NCBI GenBank assembly: GCA_035772405.1 | Contig: JAYKKM010000065.1 | Coordinates: 1,274,001-1,338,000 of the forward strand | Reading direction: 5' to 3' | Origin: Chrysogorgia sp. JL179-B06 | Lineage: Eukaryota > Cnidaria > Anthozoa > Scleralcyonacea > Chrysogorgiidae | DNA length: 64,000 nucleotides | In this document: piece after piece, positions 47,388-59,524 of the stretch | How positions within the stretch are numbered: position 1 is the first letter of the stretch | How the letters are laid out: each line of letters starts with the position of its first letter | The notes under the pieces: generated by a model | Told to the model about the DNA's origin: nothing | The model's database searches: none | The model's input: the letters and a program-made list of their open reading frames with translations, nothing else | Made by a program: the position numbers and the translations under genes

Positions 47388-47460
47388 CGGACGAGGAAAA
47401 CCGCTGAAATTGTTCTCCGCGTGCTAGCGGAAGTTTCTGCCAGCGGTTTTCCTCGTCCAT
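47388..47460. repeat. Short hairpin element
   Basis: The arms 'gacgaggaaaaccgct' and 'agcggttttcctcgtc' are perfectly inverted, with about 40 bp of loop. It resembles a tiny MITE or a structured RNA motif. Confidence 0.6.
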
Positions 47461-47997
47461 TACCCTCTACTGTTGGCCTTATCTCAACCCCATCTACCGA
47501 ATTGGAAGCTTGTGCGGAGGAGAGAGACTATATATGAAGTGTAACACTATGTTGCAAAAATCTCTGCATTTTACAGCAACTATCGAAAAATCTGGCAATA
47601 ATACTATTGCAATATCGTTGTGATTCCCGTGGATGCTGTTTGATGGGTTTTAGATAACCATATTGCCGGGTATGGATAAAACGCGGGGGCGTATGGCGTA
47701 TGAGAGGATAAAACGTGGATGAGGAGAAAAAACGCGGATTCAAGCGGAGTTATGTATATTGTATTCTTTGTTCACAACCACTATAAAATAATAAAAGCGA
47801 CAGATAAAAGATCTAACTGCATGCTTAAATAAATGTTGAGACATGTCTGTCAACAAGATGTTAATCTGCACTCTTGTCGCACGAAAGAACCACTTAACTA
47901 ATTATTTAGTGTCGAACGTTGAACGTTCGTTTAACTGACCGGGGAGCTGATAAATAGGAGCTCTTTCTAGTCGAATCGCATTGTTAACCTCTTATGC

Positions 47998-48660
47998 ACT
48001 TATCAATGTCTTCCCACGGGGGGTGGGGTGGTAGGGCGGTTATAGAGTAGGTAATTTGACTTCTACGAGCTCGAGGTCTGGAAACAAGTGCGCGAGAAAC
48101 GCGAAATACTGTTCAGCGGATATTCGCAAAACACCTCTATGGCTCTTGTCAGGAGTGCATTCTCTTGGAATTGCATTTCAAAGCTGTTTGACATTTACAT
48201 GTAATTATATTGCATTTTGTAATTATATGCATGAGTATAATTATATGTATCATCCCTTTTATATGGCTTTATCCATATTAGGTTTACGATGAATGTTGTT
48301 GATTGTTCAGGTAGGTTTGTTTTTGTAAACAAACGCACGATTAAACCTGAAATAGAACCGCTATCCAAGTGTGTTAAATTGAATGTTCTTGTCACAGCTA
48401 TATGTTAGGGAAAATAATTTGGAGGGCTAAAGAGTTAAATAAAGACCTCCATCTTCTTCGATAAAGTTTATTCAAAGTTGCTAAAAGACAAACTACACAA
48501 ATCATTCAACATTTGTTGGTTTTAATTAGTGGCACATGAAAAATTTCAAACCCCGGGTCGGAAGATTTGACAATTTTTTACCAGAACAGTCTATTTTTAG
48601 AGGGGTCATTTGACAGTATGCCCGCCCTACCACCGCGGGGAAGACATTGATAAGTCTCTC
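47998..48660. mobile_element. Inverted-repeat element, about 660 bp
   Basis: About 47998..48058 and 48600..48660 are inverted copies, sharing 'cttatcaatgtcttccc' and 'ggtggtagggcgg'. Interior is non-coding. It is best read as a non-autonomous DNA transposon. Confidence 0.6.
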
Positions 48661-48960
48661 ACTTAGTCATGTCCGGAGTGCTCAGAACACATAAAATTGT
48701 TCATTGACGCATATTGAGCATACGTACGTAAACGTACGTAAAAAAGGAATCTTTCGGAATAGGAACAACATCAAGCAATAACCCGGTGGAAGATGAACCG
48801 ACTATTGAACACTACACAAGCAAACAGCGTGTTAGAACGTGCCATGTCCATGCTGAGACTGAGGAACTGCTTGGATGCACTCAGCAATAACGGCAGCGGG
48901 CTCCATTAGCATGAAATTTTCTTCCACAACGAAATACTAAAAAATATTTTTAAAGATTCC

Positions 48961-50145
48961 ATGGGTAACCCAAAAAGCCTACAAAAACAAGGCGAAAACG
49001 ATAACCCAGATTCAGGAAAAACGGAAGTCGAATGCATTGCTTGTCGTTTTGGGATGCAGGTTATTCCCATGTCTATGGACGGGGACTGCTTGTTTACTGC
49101 TGTTGCATTTGCAATCACCCAGCGATTTTCGTCGCCAATTTCATCAACATCCAGCACTATTTGCCAGCACTATATAAATTTAGGAATTTGCCCTACTTCC
49201 TACTTCTAACTGAAACTCCGGAGTTTTATGGTAAACGAACTAATAAACAACAGAACCAGATACTTGCCTTTTTTAGAAAACATTAACGATAGAGAGTATG
49301 ACGACCTTGTAAAAACATTCAGCCAACCTGGGGTATTTGCTGGTCATATGGGTGATCTGATGGTGAGAGCTATTGCGAATGTGTTAAAGACACCATTAAT
49401 AATTCTGACAAACATTACAAACTATCACGTGATTACTGTGACACCGGACGAATTTAACAACACAAACGACAATATTTTTATAACGTACATGCGAGATGGA
49501 CCGGGACACTACGACGCGTTAGTAGAATCACCACAAGAGGCAAACGACAAAGAAAAGTATCAAAATAAAGATGACCAAGAGACAAAATGTACTTGCTGAA
49601 TGACGAGAAATCAAGAAAAAGTAACCTGTGCGAACACAAAAACTGCAAGTAGACGAACATATGCCTCGCGTTGTCCCTGTTTGCGCGTCGCGAAAGCATG
49701 TGGAGATTCGTGCAAATGTAGAGGATGCTGCAACCCATTGGGCAAGAAGACAACCAGTGTGTTGAATGTGGAGGATCGACCTGAACAGAAAAAACGATGA
49801 AGAGCTAAAACGGACATGGGTGGGGAACGAAAGGATGGATCGACATACATGAACACTGGATACGAAGATTATGGAAAGTGGACCTACGAAAAAATTTCAT
49901 TTTCCTTCAGCACATTGTGATGAACCCAGGAATACTTACCGAGGAGGATAACCAGTCAATGCTCGGACCGTTTACAAGCAGCTTTAATGCAAGCTTAATT
50001 GAGGCAGATTCCGTTTCGGAACGCAATCATGTTAAAGCGAAAACAGATAAATAAGTAAAGCAGAAGCTTGAAGACATCAGGGAAAAAAAAGAACTTGCAT
50101 ATCGTTTAGTCGAATTGCTCTTCTTTATCAGCCAATTGAAAGAGT
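48961..50145 (+). pseudogene. OTU-type cysteine protease with CXC-like Cys-rich domain, two in-frame stops
   Basis: One plus-strand frame reads from 48961 through an OTU fold: MSMDGDCLFTAVAFAI (catalytic Cys in the D-G-D-C-L-F block, with the triad partner His in GPGHYDALV at about 49500), and VNELINNRTRYLPFL. It then continues to a Cys-rich CPCLRVAKACGDSCKCRGC block (49671..49739). TAA at 49207 and TGA at 49597 interrupt it, otherwise the same frame is kept throughout. A coding tail in another frame (FIFLQHIVMNPGILTEEDN) continues to about 50145. This OTU plus CXC layout is common in cnidarian repeat-borne proteins, so it is probably an old transposon gene rather than a host deubiquitinase. 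Confidence 0.75.
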
Positions 50146-50289
50146 AAATGTATAATCAAACGCTGCATGTACTTACTATAATTTTCAAATGATTTTTTAT
50201 GTAGAGTGAGAGAGTGAGAGTTTGTCGTAGTTATACTTTGGAATTACTTATGATTATATTAATTCATTTAAATAATATTGATATTAAAA

Positions 50290-50470
50290 TATAGTTTATT
50301 GCTTGCAAATGTTGTCATAATTATTTTTCAATTGAAATACAAAATGGTAATATATTACAAAATTCATCTTATAGTACATAATATGGTCCAACGCTCAAAA
50401 CGTTAAACTTTGGTTTTTCATATCGGCAATACACCATCCTTTTTACATTTTGTTTTTATGATACATCAGG
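50290..50470 (-). repeat. Dispersed repeat, short deleted copy
   Basis: Inverted and internally deleted relative of the repeat at 19255..19930. Confidence 0.55.
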
Positions 50471-50984
50471 CTGCTATTATATATATTTTCTAGTCTTCTA
50501 CGAAGGCAATGTTCTCTGTATGCTGAGTGAGGCCTAGGAGGCCAGAGAAGGGTTAGAAAGGGTATAGGGAAGGCTAAGTATGACTAACTAAGGCTAAGTA
50601 AAGATACCTAAGCCAAAGTAGAATTAGATAAAAGGTCACGAGGGACCATAGGCCCCGAGTGGCCTTTTATCTAATTCGAGGGACTCTATCCAATAGAGCA
50701 CAAGTGACCATGCTCTAACAGTCTTAGAGAATGATTGAAACCACGAAGTAATTTTAACTTTTACTATAAAATTGTTTTTTTGCCCTTACATTGATTTTAT
50801 TGAATTCATTAGCGAACTCTATATAGAGTCCACTGCGCTATGACAAAAGAAAACAAAAGATCTTTCAGTGGTCTCTATATAGAGTTCACTAATCTGTCTA
50901 ATCTTGATGAATTAAAACACTATGGAATATAGAGCAGTAAAATACTCGACGTGGATTGGCTGAGTGGTTGCAACCATTCTCTAA

Positions 50985-51684
50985 GGCCCTGTCCACACGT
51001 AGCCGGATAAATTTGAAAACGCAAAAATATTTTTCCGTTTTCAAAAAAATCCGCGTCCACACGTACTGTTTTTAAATCGTTTTCGCCCGTCCACACGTAA
51101 ACGCGAAAACGATGGAATCGCCCACAGAGCATGCGCCTCGAAACAACACGAGCCCACTGTATCACCAACCTCGTACCCAGGCTCTTTTCTTAGAAAAAAA
51201 GAGCCTGGGTACGAGGTTGCTGTATTACCTGCAGTATTTACTCACGTGTGTTTTTAGCTCAAGCCTCAAAGCAAATAATTTTGTAATAAACCAGCAAGAA
51301 AGATGTCAAATTCCGGACAAAAGCTACAAGGCTTGAAATAAGCCCATTAAAAGCGATACAACAGCTTGATTGTTCGCCATTTTTAATTTGCTATGTACCG
51401 ATGCACGTGGGTGGACTGGATTCGACACTTTTACCTGATACGTAATCTCAGCGTCTCAAACAGTATCCGGTTGCGCTTTTGCGTCATCGTTTTCAAAAAG
51501 TTCCGTTTTCGCCCATCCACACGTAGCCGGAAAAGTTGCATTTTTAAATTTTTACACTCTGGAGGCCGTTTTCAAAAAGTTCCGTTTTCGGTGTGCGATT
51601 TTGCCGGATACGTGTGAGCGATACCCGTAACCGTAAGAATATTCTTGCGTTTTCACATTTATCCGGCTACGTGTGGATGGGGCC
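50985..51684. mobile_element. PIF/Harbinger-type MITE, 700 bp
   Basis: The ends GGCCCTGTCCACACGTAGCC and their inverse (GGCTACGTGTGGATGGGGCC) bound the element. TAA flanks both sides (50982..50984 and 51685..51687), a 3-bp duplication. Subterminal 'gttttcaaaaa' segments repeat in both arms. A smaller palindrome 'aacctcgtacccaggctc' (51163..51222) is nested inside. Confidence 0.85.
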
Positions 51685-52268
51685 TAAGTAAGGATAAGTA
51701 AGGCTAAGTAAGACTAAGGAAGGCTAAGGACGACTAAGGAAGGCTAAGGACGACTAAGGAACACTAAGGAAGTCTAAGGAAAGCTAAGGAAGGCTAAGGA
51801 AGACTAAGGAAGACTAAGTAAGGCTAAGGAAGACTAAGTAAGGCTAAGGAAGACTAATGAAGGCTGAGGAAGACTAATGAAGGCTGAGGAAGGCTAAGTA
51901 AGACTAAGGAAGACTAAGGCAGACTAAGGAAGGCAAAGGAAAGTCTAAGTAAGGTTAAGTAAGTCTAAGTAAGGTTAAGGAAGACTAAGGAAGGCTAAGT
52001 AAGTCTAAGTAAGGTTAAGTAAGGTTAAGGAAGGCTAAGTAAGACTAAGTAAGGTTAAGGAAAGTCGAAGTAAGGCTGAGTAAGTCTAAGGAAGGCTAAG
52101 AAAGGCTAAGTAAGGCTAAGGAAGACTAAGGAAGGATAAGGAAGACTAAGGGAGGCTAAGGAAGACAAAGGAAGACTAAGTAAGGTTAAGAAAGACTAAG
52201 GAAGACTAAGTAAGGTTAAGGAAGACTAAGGAAGGTTAAGTAAGGCTAAGGAAGGCTAAGTAAGACAA
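51685..52268. repeat. Degenerate 10-bp minisatellite (aaggaagact)n
   Basis: Roughly 58 units of aaggaagact, aaggctaagt and similar 10-mers. A shorter stretch of the same type occurs at about 50560..50620, beyond the MITE. This is slippage-expanded sequence with no open frame of interest. Confidence 0.9.
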
Positions 52269-52543
52269 AGGGCCGTATTCAGAAACGTTCCTTAAGGTGG
52301 AAGTTAAGGAAAGCTTGAATAAGCCTACCTTCAGGAAGGTCACCTTCATTGAGAGTGCCTTGTGTAAGTTGTATTCAGGAACGTTCCTTTAATAAATTAC
52401 GCCAAATAAGGGTTCCTTACGGAAGTATTGCTTTGTCAAGGAAACCTTTGGTGGTGCATTAGTGTAAAAATGGTTGTCCCACGGGTATTATGTCAACGGT
52501 ATTTAAATGTCGCTGCTAGAGATTGTTTGAGTGCATGTGTTCA

Positions 52544-52922
52544 ATGGCGTCCCGAAAGAAATCGGTTTATACTGATCTCGAGAAAAATCTTCTAACGCGG
52601 CTAGTTGGAAAATCGAAAGGTGTAATTGAATGTCGTAAAAATGATTCAAAATCCCTGAAAGCTAAAGCTACCGCATGGGAGAAAATAACAGCTGAATATA
52701 ATAAACATCCACAGGTCAATGAGCGAGACGTCAAACAATTTAAAAAGTAAGGCGAAAAAACAGGTTGCCGAGTCAAAGAGAGAGCATAGACGAACTGGTG
52801 GAGGAACACCACCAAAAGCAGCAGATCCGTTAAGTGATGTAGTGGTTTCGGTAATAAGTGATGAAATAAACCCACTTGAGAACCCATTCGATTCGTACTA
52901 TCAGTTATTTAGCCATGATTAA
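52544..52922 (+). pseudogene. Harbinger Myb/SANT-like DNA-binding protein, frameshifted
   Basis: The frame MASRKKSVYTDLEKNLLTRL gives the trihelix/Myb-like start that such proteins use to bind element ends. A frame change at about 52740 shifts into the NLKSKAKKQVAESKREHRR helix and the GGGTPPKAADPLSDVVV segment. The protein would normally direct the transposase to the ends. The frameshift and further breaks to about 53270 show loss of function. Confidence 0.65.
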
Positions 52923-53440
52923 ATAATTGGTAAAAAAATTCTCTATATAACTTTGTCATATTATCACAATGATGTTAGGTACTGTGCATTGTGATGAAGA
53001 CCCGTTGGAGGGAAATGATGAAGTATCCAAGCAAACAGAAATAACTGTTGTTTTGGTCCCGAGCGATTTAGAAGGTAAACTTATGGAAACCCCACAACCC
53101 CACGACATTCTGCAACAGCAATGATTGATTCTGCAATACAAAGGAAGAGAAGGAAAATGGCCCAATCGCCCGCTATGATGGCTTTGGATCTTCAAAAAGA
53201 AGAACACAAGTTGCGTATGGAGCAATTACGTGAACAAGGAACATTTATTGATTTTACACATGATTAAAGACAATCTTTATGATAGTTCAACCGATAGGGA
53301 GGATGAACAAGCACAGCGTTCTTGCAATCAGTCAGTCGCTGTCCCCCTTTTGATAAACACAACGTTTAATGTAATGACTGAATTTGAGTGACTTTGTTAA
53401 AATATATTATTATAATATTTGTATGTATACAAACGTTGAG

Positions 53441-54429
53441 TTATGCGAAATATCTTTGTACAACAGTATCGCGAACCGCTTCTCCCATTGCATTATTTAC
53501 AATATCTAAGTCGTTCTCGTTATCGTCATGTAATAAATTCTCAATATCAATCTCTTCCCATTGCGGTTCATTCGTGTGCATAGCAAAATTATGTAGAACG
53601 GCAGTGGCAATAATGATTGAGAGTGTAGTAGTGATTTTTGTTCTCAATGACATTTTTAGACGTGCAAAACGTCGTTTCCATACACCAAACATCCTTTCTA
53701 CTGTACTCCTTGTTCTACGATGTGCACTGTTATAACGTCGTTGCGCTAAACTTGCAGGGTTACGAAATGGTGTTAACAAGTACGGTAGACATGCATATCC
53801 TGCATCACCAAGGAGTAAACCTTCAATTTCTCCGTTTTCAAATTTGGCACATATTTCACTGTTTTTGAACACCCTCGAATCGTGTACCGATCCAGGCCAT
53901 CGAGCAACAATATTAGTAAAACGTAGTTTGTCTCCTCCCGGACTTTGAATAGGGATGTGCGTGCTGTCTATACACCCGATAACTTGTGGTAATCCATACA
54001 TGTTTCGAAAGTTGTTTTTAACTTCCTCTGCTTCATCGCCATCGGGAAATCTAATAAATCGCGCTCTTTGTGCTGCAAGTACACGTGAAACCTTATAAAC
54101 AATTGCACTTTGACTTGGCTGCGAAATATTTTGTAGATCAGCACAAACTTCTTGAAATGTTCCACATAGAAACGCAATGCACACAACAGTTGCATATGAG
54201 GCGGTAGTGGACGACCTCTTTGACTTATGTGCTCTAGCTCCTCGTGTAGCAATGCAAGCAAATGCCTGTACGACGCTTTTCTCAATCTGTATCTTGAACG
54301 AAATTGTTCGTCGGTCAGATATTCCAGTGGATTGTTCATATCCCCCAGTAGCCTGCGAGGTGGCGCATTTCTTTGCACGTTTCTCTCTAGTTGTTCAATT
54401 TCACGTAAACGTTGTATATAATCAGCCAT
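53441..54429 (-). pseudogene. Harbinger DDE transposase, one frameshift
   Basis: Start ATG at 54429 (MADYIQRLREIEQLERNV). The N-terminal region includes NPLEYLTDEQFRSRYRLRK. The frame is lost at about 54175. From there the frame at 54184 to 53441 carries the DDE_Tnp_4 domain: VIGCIDSTHIPI (first Asp), SVHDSRVFKN (second Asp), LLGDAGY and TVERMFGVWKRRF (Glu). All catalytic residues are visible. A small deletion around 54175 is the only obvious lesion, so the copy is young. Confidence 0.88.
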
Positions 54430-54640
54430 CTTTCTGCTCGCGATGGTTCCAAAACGGTTAGCACTAAAACGCGGAACGCCGGAACAGAAAACCCGGAACG
54501 CAAGCACCCCGTTACAGAAAACCCGGAACACTATCAAATAACGCGCCATTATGCTTTTCGTCAGTCTGATTCTCTGCTGCTAGCTGTAATAATAATGAAA
54601 TTTCAAACAAGTATTCGATGACAAAAGGTAAGATCTGTTT

Positions 54641-54896
54641 AGGAGCAATTCTAGAATACCCGTCAACTTTTGAAACCGCATTTAAAGGCAGAAATACAAA
54701 CCAGGTTGCCCTAAAATCTCTTTAAATATAATGTCGAAGGTTTATATTATGTGTACTTGTTGATAGTTATCAAATTAAATGGGGTTTTAAAATAGAACGA
54801 AGCAATTGTATATGATGAACTTTCCGTAATTTGACCCTTTTAATAACTGTCAACAGATGCAAATAGCGAAACTGGATGGGTATTCTAGAATTTAGC
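54641..54896. mobile_element. Small inverted-repeat element
   Basis: Inverted ends 'aattctagaatacccgtc' (about 54642) and 'gatgggtattctagaatt' (about 54896). Interior is AT-rich and non-coding. A MITE-like unit. Confidence 0.55.
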
Positions 54897-55424
54897 GTCT
54901 GTTTATATATCTATTGTATCTATATTTAAATATAATAATTTAGTAAATAATAGATGTGATCATTTATACTGTATGTGCATGTTTGACAGTGTTGCACTTG
55001 CATATTTATCAAATTAACAATCCCTGCACATGTAAATAGATTTATTGCAATTGAAAAACCAATGTAGTATTAATACTTCGTGTTCATATTACATGTATTT
55101 CGTATAGATGGAGGTATAGACTGAGATATATAGACTGAGATATATAGACTATATATAGACTATAGAATACATTATACTGTAGTACATGTACAATCATAAA
55201 CTACTGTTTCTCAATCATCAAAAGTATTAAACAATAAACATGAAAAGGAACTCAAGTATGAACAGAAAACTGTTGGCAACAAACTACACTAGTACATACT
55301 AATGCTTTCACTGCTCTTTAGTGGTGCATTTTCTGCCATAATGTATTGATGAATGTTACTAAAATGAAAATTATCCCCCTCCTGTTACTGTATAACATAA
55401 AAATAAAATTGATGGTGTACGTAA

Positions 55425-56594
55425 CTAGATGATGTTCAAACCAAATTCATGAGCCAAATATTCTTTATGAATATCCAACAGCAAGTAAAGCACATCAGAT
55501 GGAACTATGAGGCTTTGTCCAACAAATGATGGTTCCACTGCTCGGATGCATGACAATTTGGCATGATAATGACTTGCACTCTCTTTGCTGCTTGTATGGA
55601 GTTCACCATTCTTATCTCTCCATTGATGTCTCTCCATTCTAGCCACAGTTATGTTGTAAGGTGCTGGTGGTATAACCCCTGTTGTCAACCTTAATGACGA
55701 TTTGCAGCCTTGGCACTTTCGGATTAGACCAGTTATGAACTTTGCGTAGAAAGGATTGCTGTTCACTGGCAGCTGACATGTAGAAGTTGTCTGCAAATTA
55801 AAAAAGAAATTACATGCATGGTACATTCTGTACTGTATATTGTTAAATTGTGTTATAAACAGTTGTATATTGTTTCTGGGCTTTAAAGTAGAGGCTGAAT
55901 ATTTACAAATAAAATACAAGTAATCTTACTGGAAGTTGAGTTGTTGAATACTGACGTTCTGTATGCACTGTCACTGGTGGCTTAACCTGGCGTTTGGCTG
56001 GCCCTACTCCTCCTTTCTTCTGTGGAAACTGTGGCATATCTAACTTTGCAGCATTGGTGTAATTCTTCTTTCTGGACCTACTCTTCCTCAGGAAGTTCAG
56101 GTACATTTGTAATTGCCCAGTGCATTGTGCAGCAACAATGCAATAGAGCACATCTTGTGTGCTGAAAAACCTGGGCAGGTGGAGTCGCATACAAACTGAC
56201 CTTTTCCTCTACCTGGAGCAACAAAGTGTGGGCGGTTGGAATGGTGGCTCTTTATTATTCTGGCATCCTTGTTGCCTGGTGCCAAGGAAATATGGTCAGG
56301 ACTAGAAAGATATTTACTAGCCTTCTCATACATTCCTTTTAATGTGGAATCATGAACTGCTGATTCAGGTACTGCTGATCTGAGTTCTTGATAGTTAACT
56401 GACAGTCCATTACCATCTTCTACACTTGAGGCTGCTGTTGCAAGAAGTTCCAGGCCACAAACATCTTGGTTTTCACTTGTGGGATCAACTTCCTTACTTG
56501 AGATGCAAGAAACATCAGTAGTGAGAACCATCTCAATGTAGTTAGACCTCTCTAGCTCATCTAGGCTTATCCAGGTTTCTTCATCGACCTGCAT
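55425..56594 (-). CDS. SWIM-type zinc-finger protein, partly broken (multi-exon)
   Basis: The minus-strand start at 56594 (MQVDEETWISLDELERSN) leads to FVCDSTCPGFSAHKMCSIAL, a CxC-x(n)-C-x-H-type SWIM finger that binds DNA or protein. In a shifted frame follow YLNFLRKSRSRKKNY and MPQFPQKKGG. A GT-AG intron at 55791..55929 leads to a last exon encoding NPFYAKFITGLIRKCQGCK and ending at 55425. A frame change near 56120 is the only break. The family (SWIM plus a C-terminal Cys segment) is multicopy in invertebrates and often transposon-derived. No upstream catalytic part is seen here. Confidence 0.55.
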
Positions 56595-57171
56595 ATCTTC
56601 TATTTCAGGATGAAGCTTGAATGATATTTTTCGATATATATATTTTTCGATCTTTCTCGATATATGAGCAACCGAAATGTAAAATTATTATAGCGTCAAC
56701 CTAAGTAAGTTTTAGGGCTAGGATTAGGGATTGGTTTGTATTTCGGTTTGTTCATATATCGAGAAAGCGCCAACTTTATTTCAAATCCCTAATGTGAATG
56801 GCGAGACATGAGATCAATGAAGACATGAAGAATAAAGACATGAAGCAATAACAAACCGAACCGCAACCGAACCGCAACAGAACCGCAACCGAACCGGAAC
56901 CGAAGTGTTAGGTTATTTCTGAGCAGTACTGTAAGTCACTTAAGAAACCCAGCCGTTCCCGACGATTATACGGAAACAAGAATTTGTCGATAAGCAATCC
57001 TCAAAACGCATTTGACCATGACTAGTCAGTAGTGTATGTCTTAATATGAGCATATTTGCATGTTACTATATTCCAATGTCAGCATACAGTGTATTTGCAT
57101 GTTACTATGTTTCAATGTTCGCATATTTGCATAGAAGTATTATTCAGTCTGGACTGTTTTTCCATTCACAG

Positions 57172-57656
57172 TATTGAAAGTAATTGATGTCAATGAATTG
57201 GTGTCAATGGACCATCACGTTGAGGGAGAGGTGAACCATGGAAATTGTACATCTGTCGCAGTAGATGGTGCAAATGCCGTGGCAGACTCGGAGGTAGCTG
57301 TAGAAAACGGGGAGAATGATGCGGCAATAGTAGCAACCACTATTGGAACCCAAGATGATGAAAAGAAAAAGAAAGGGCAAAGAGCGAAACATAAATGCCC
57401 ATTTCCCTCCTGTTCCGCTAGCATTGTCCATCTTCCGTGTCACATGATGCAAGTACATAAGTGGGCAAGAAACGATACTGTGGGCATTGTTAACGCATTC
57501 ACTCTGCGAAAACCTAAAAAAAACTCTGAAAATTCAACGCGAAAGCGGAAGATTTGCCCTGTTTTGAATTGCAAGTCAGTGGTAAAAAGGCTACCAAACC
57601 ATCTGACCGACTTCCATAATATGGAAAGGGAAGCAAAACTTACAAACATTGTTTAA
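57172..57656 (+). CDS. Zinc-finger ORF upstream of the recombinase
   Basis: The frame opens directly after an intron-acceptor-like CACAG at 57171 and has no upstream ATG; the first internal Met is near 57207. It encodes an acidic N-terminal region, then KCPFPSCSASIVHLPCHMMQVH and KICPVLNCKSVVKRLPNHLTDFH, two C2H2-like fingers. The stop is at 57654. It is probably the 5' exon of the recombinase gene that follows, or its accessory DNA-binding protein. Confidence 0.5.
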
Positions 57657-57930
57657 AATCGGCTGTGCCTCACGAAGTCATCGAACTTTCGTAGGAATTT
57701 ACGTGCGCGTCAACATCATCAGATGAGGAAGAACGACGTCTGTATCCAAAAAAGAGTAAAAAAAAGGGTCGAAAAAAGAGTAAAAAAAGGGTCAAAAAAG
57801 AAAAGCACGAGAGTATCTTCAAGAAAGTCTACTCTTCGGAAGATGAAGATGACGATGTAAACTGTCCACTGCGGTATCCGTCAATTTTTCAAAGACCACC
57901 GTACGTCCAACGAAGAGAGCGAATATTCTG

Positions 57931-59457
57931 ATGAAATGCCTGGGAGAGATGAATTGCCTGAGAGAAATGAATTGCCTGATGAATTGCGTGAGAGAGATGA
58001 AATATCAGAAGAGTGTTCCAGTGAGGAGTGTGGACAAATACTTCAGTGAATGCAGTTACAGTGAGGAAAGCGATAGTGAGGTGGAGAACGACGATTTAAA
58101 TACCCCGGTGAATGCATTACCAGATGAACAGAGCATACTTCAACAATTTGAAACGTGGCTCCAAACGGCAGATGGAGGTAGGAAGGATGAAGCAAATGCC
58201 TTCCAGTGTTCTCGACTAATCCAATTGGTGATGCAGTACATAAAGCCTGAAAACCCGACCCTGAAGGACTTGTTGAATAAACAAACTCTTAGAGACTGCT
58301 GGTTGAACAAATTTGAGAGACGCCCCGGTACTGTAAAGTCCTATCTTGGTGCTTTGAGACAGTTCTACTCCTTTTTGCAATGCAAGTCTCCTAAAAACAT
58401 CGATGCTCCACCAAAAGCATTAAGTGTTTTGGTTGCACAGATGACGCAGTGGAGTAAGTCATATCACAAGCTGGTGAAGTTTGGTTTTTGGTAAAAACGC
58501 ATGGATGATATGGCAAAATTGAGGAAACCAGAGCAGATAAAAGAGTTTACCTCTTCTGACGTGCCCAGAGCAGCAGTAAACACACTTCGTACGTACCAGG
58601 AAAAGCCTGAGGGAACAATACCCAGCAAAACGGAGTACACTTCAGTGAGGGATTATCTGCTCATGTTAATGTGTATTAACAACGGCAGTAGGTCGGGTGC
58701 ATTGGCTAACATGACGGTGAAGGAATTATGAGTACACAGCCATTAGACGATAACTTTGTGGTAAAAGTGAAAAACCTCGTATTATCAGCCACTCTGCACA
58801 ACTGGATGAAAATATTTCGCACCAAAAGATGATGATGTGACGTGCGAAGGTGCCGAACCAGTATTTCTGACTTGGACAAACCGTCCAATGGATTCGTCTC
58901 AGGTAGGTTGTCAGATTGGCAGTACCTGGGGAAAAGTATTCGGGAAGGAAGCAGCTACTGGTGGAGCTACAGCTTTTAGAAAAGCAGCTGTTTCTGCTGT
59001 CCACTGCGACGATAAAGGGAGAAGAGAAGAGCTGGCGGGATTGATGGTCCACACTAAAGCGACAGCGGACCGCTACTACTTGCTCAAAGAAAAGGCTGCT
59101 GCAGCAGTGAAAACTTCCAAATATTTAACGGAAGTTTTACATGCTGAAGTACCCAATAGCAAAGGTGCTACACCAGAAAAAGATGTTGAAGATACCAACA
59201 CGCCATCGTGTTCACAAGAGTGGACTTGGCCAAAACGACGGAGATGGGTCCCTGAGGAAGAGGAAGCTTTAAAAACTCTTTTTGCTGCCGAAATCCAGAA
59301 CAAGTGTATAACAATGGACACAGTAAAGCAAAAGATACGAAACAACCCAGTTCTCAGACAAATTCCACTTAAAGTACGTGACAAGATTCGCACCTTTTTG
59401 AAAGTGCGCCACGTGAATTGCCAACACTACCAGAGGAGACCCGTGAAGAACACTTGA
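57931..59457 (+). pseudogene. Crypton-like tyrosine recombinase with Myb-like tail, frameshifted
   Basis: Plus-strand pieces 57931..58494, 58501..58731 and 58837..59457 belong together. Features: an N-terminal SAM-like segment (WLNKFERRPGTVKSYLGAL), the LMCINNGSRSGALANMTV block carrying the first catalytic Arg, and the distal block GATAFRKAAVSAVH, LAGLMVHTKATADRYYLL (HxxR-like region and catalytic Tyr). The C-terminus has a Myb-like segment (RRRWVPEEEEALKTLF). Stops and frame shifts at about 58500 and 58735..58836 disable it. Tyrosine-recombinase elements of Crypton type cut and paste DNA without inverted repeats. Confidence 0.6.
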
Positions 59458-59524
59458 ATAGGACAGGCTACAAGACACTGTCGTTGGCTATAAAAAAAAC
59501 AAGTAAACAAGAACGATTCTGGCC

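Larger units (their letters stand above)
52271..54429. mobile_element. PIF/Harbinger transposon, left end and two broken genes
   Basis: The left end GGGCCGTATTCAGAAACGTTCC (52271 onward) is a Harbinger-like terminus. Two genes converge: a Myb/SANT-like protein on plus (52544..52750 and following frames) and the DDE transposase on minus (54429..53441). No matching right terminal repeat was found downstream of 54429, so the right end is missing. It is a typical two-gene autonomous element now decayed. Confidence 0.8.
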
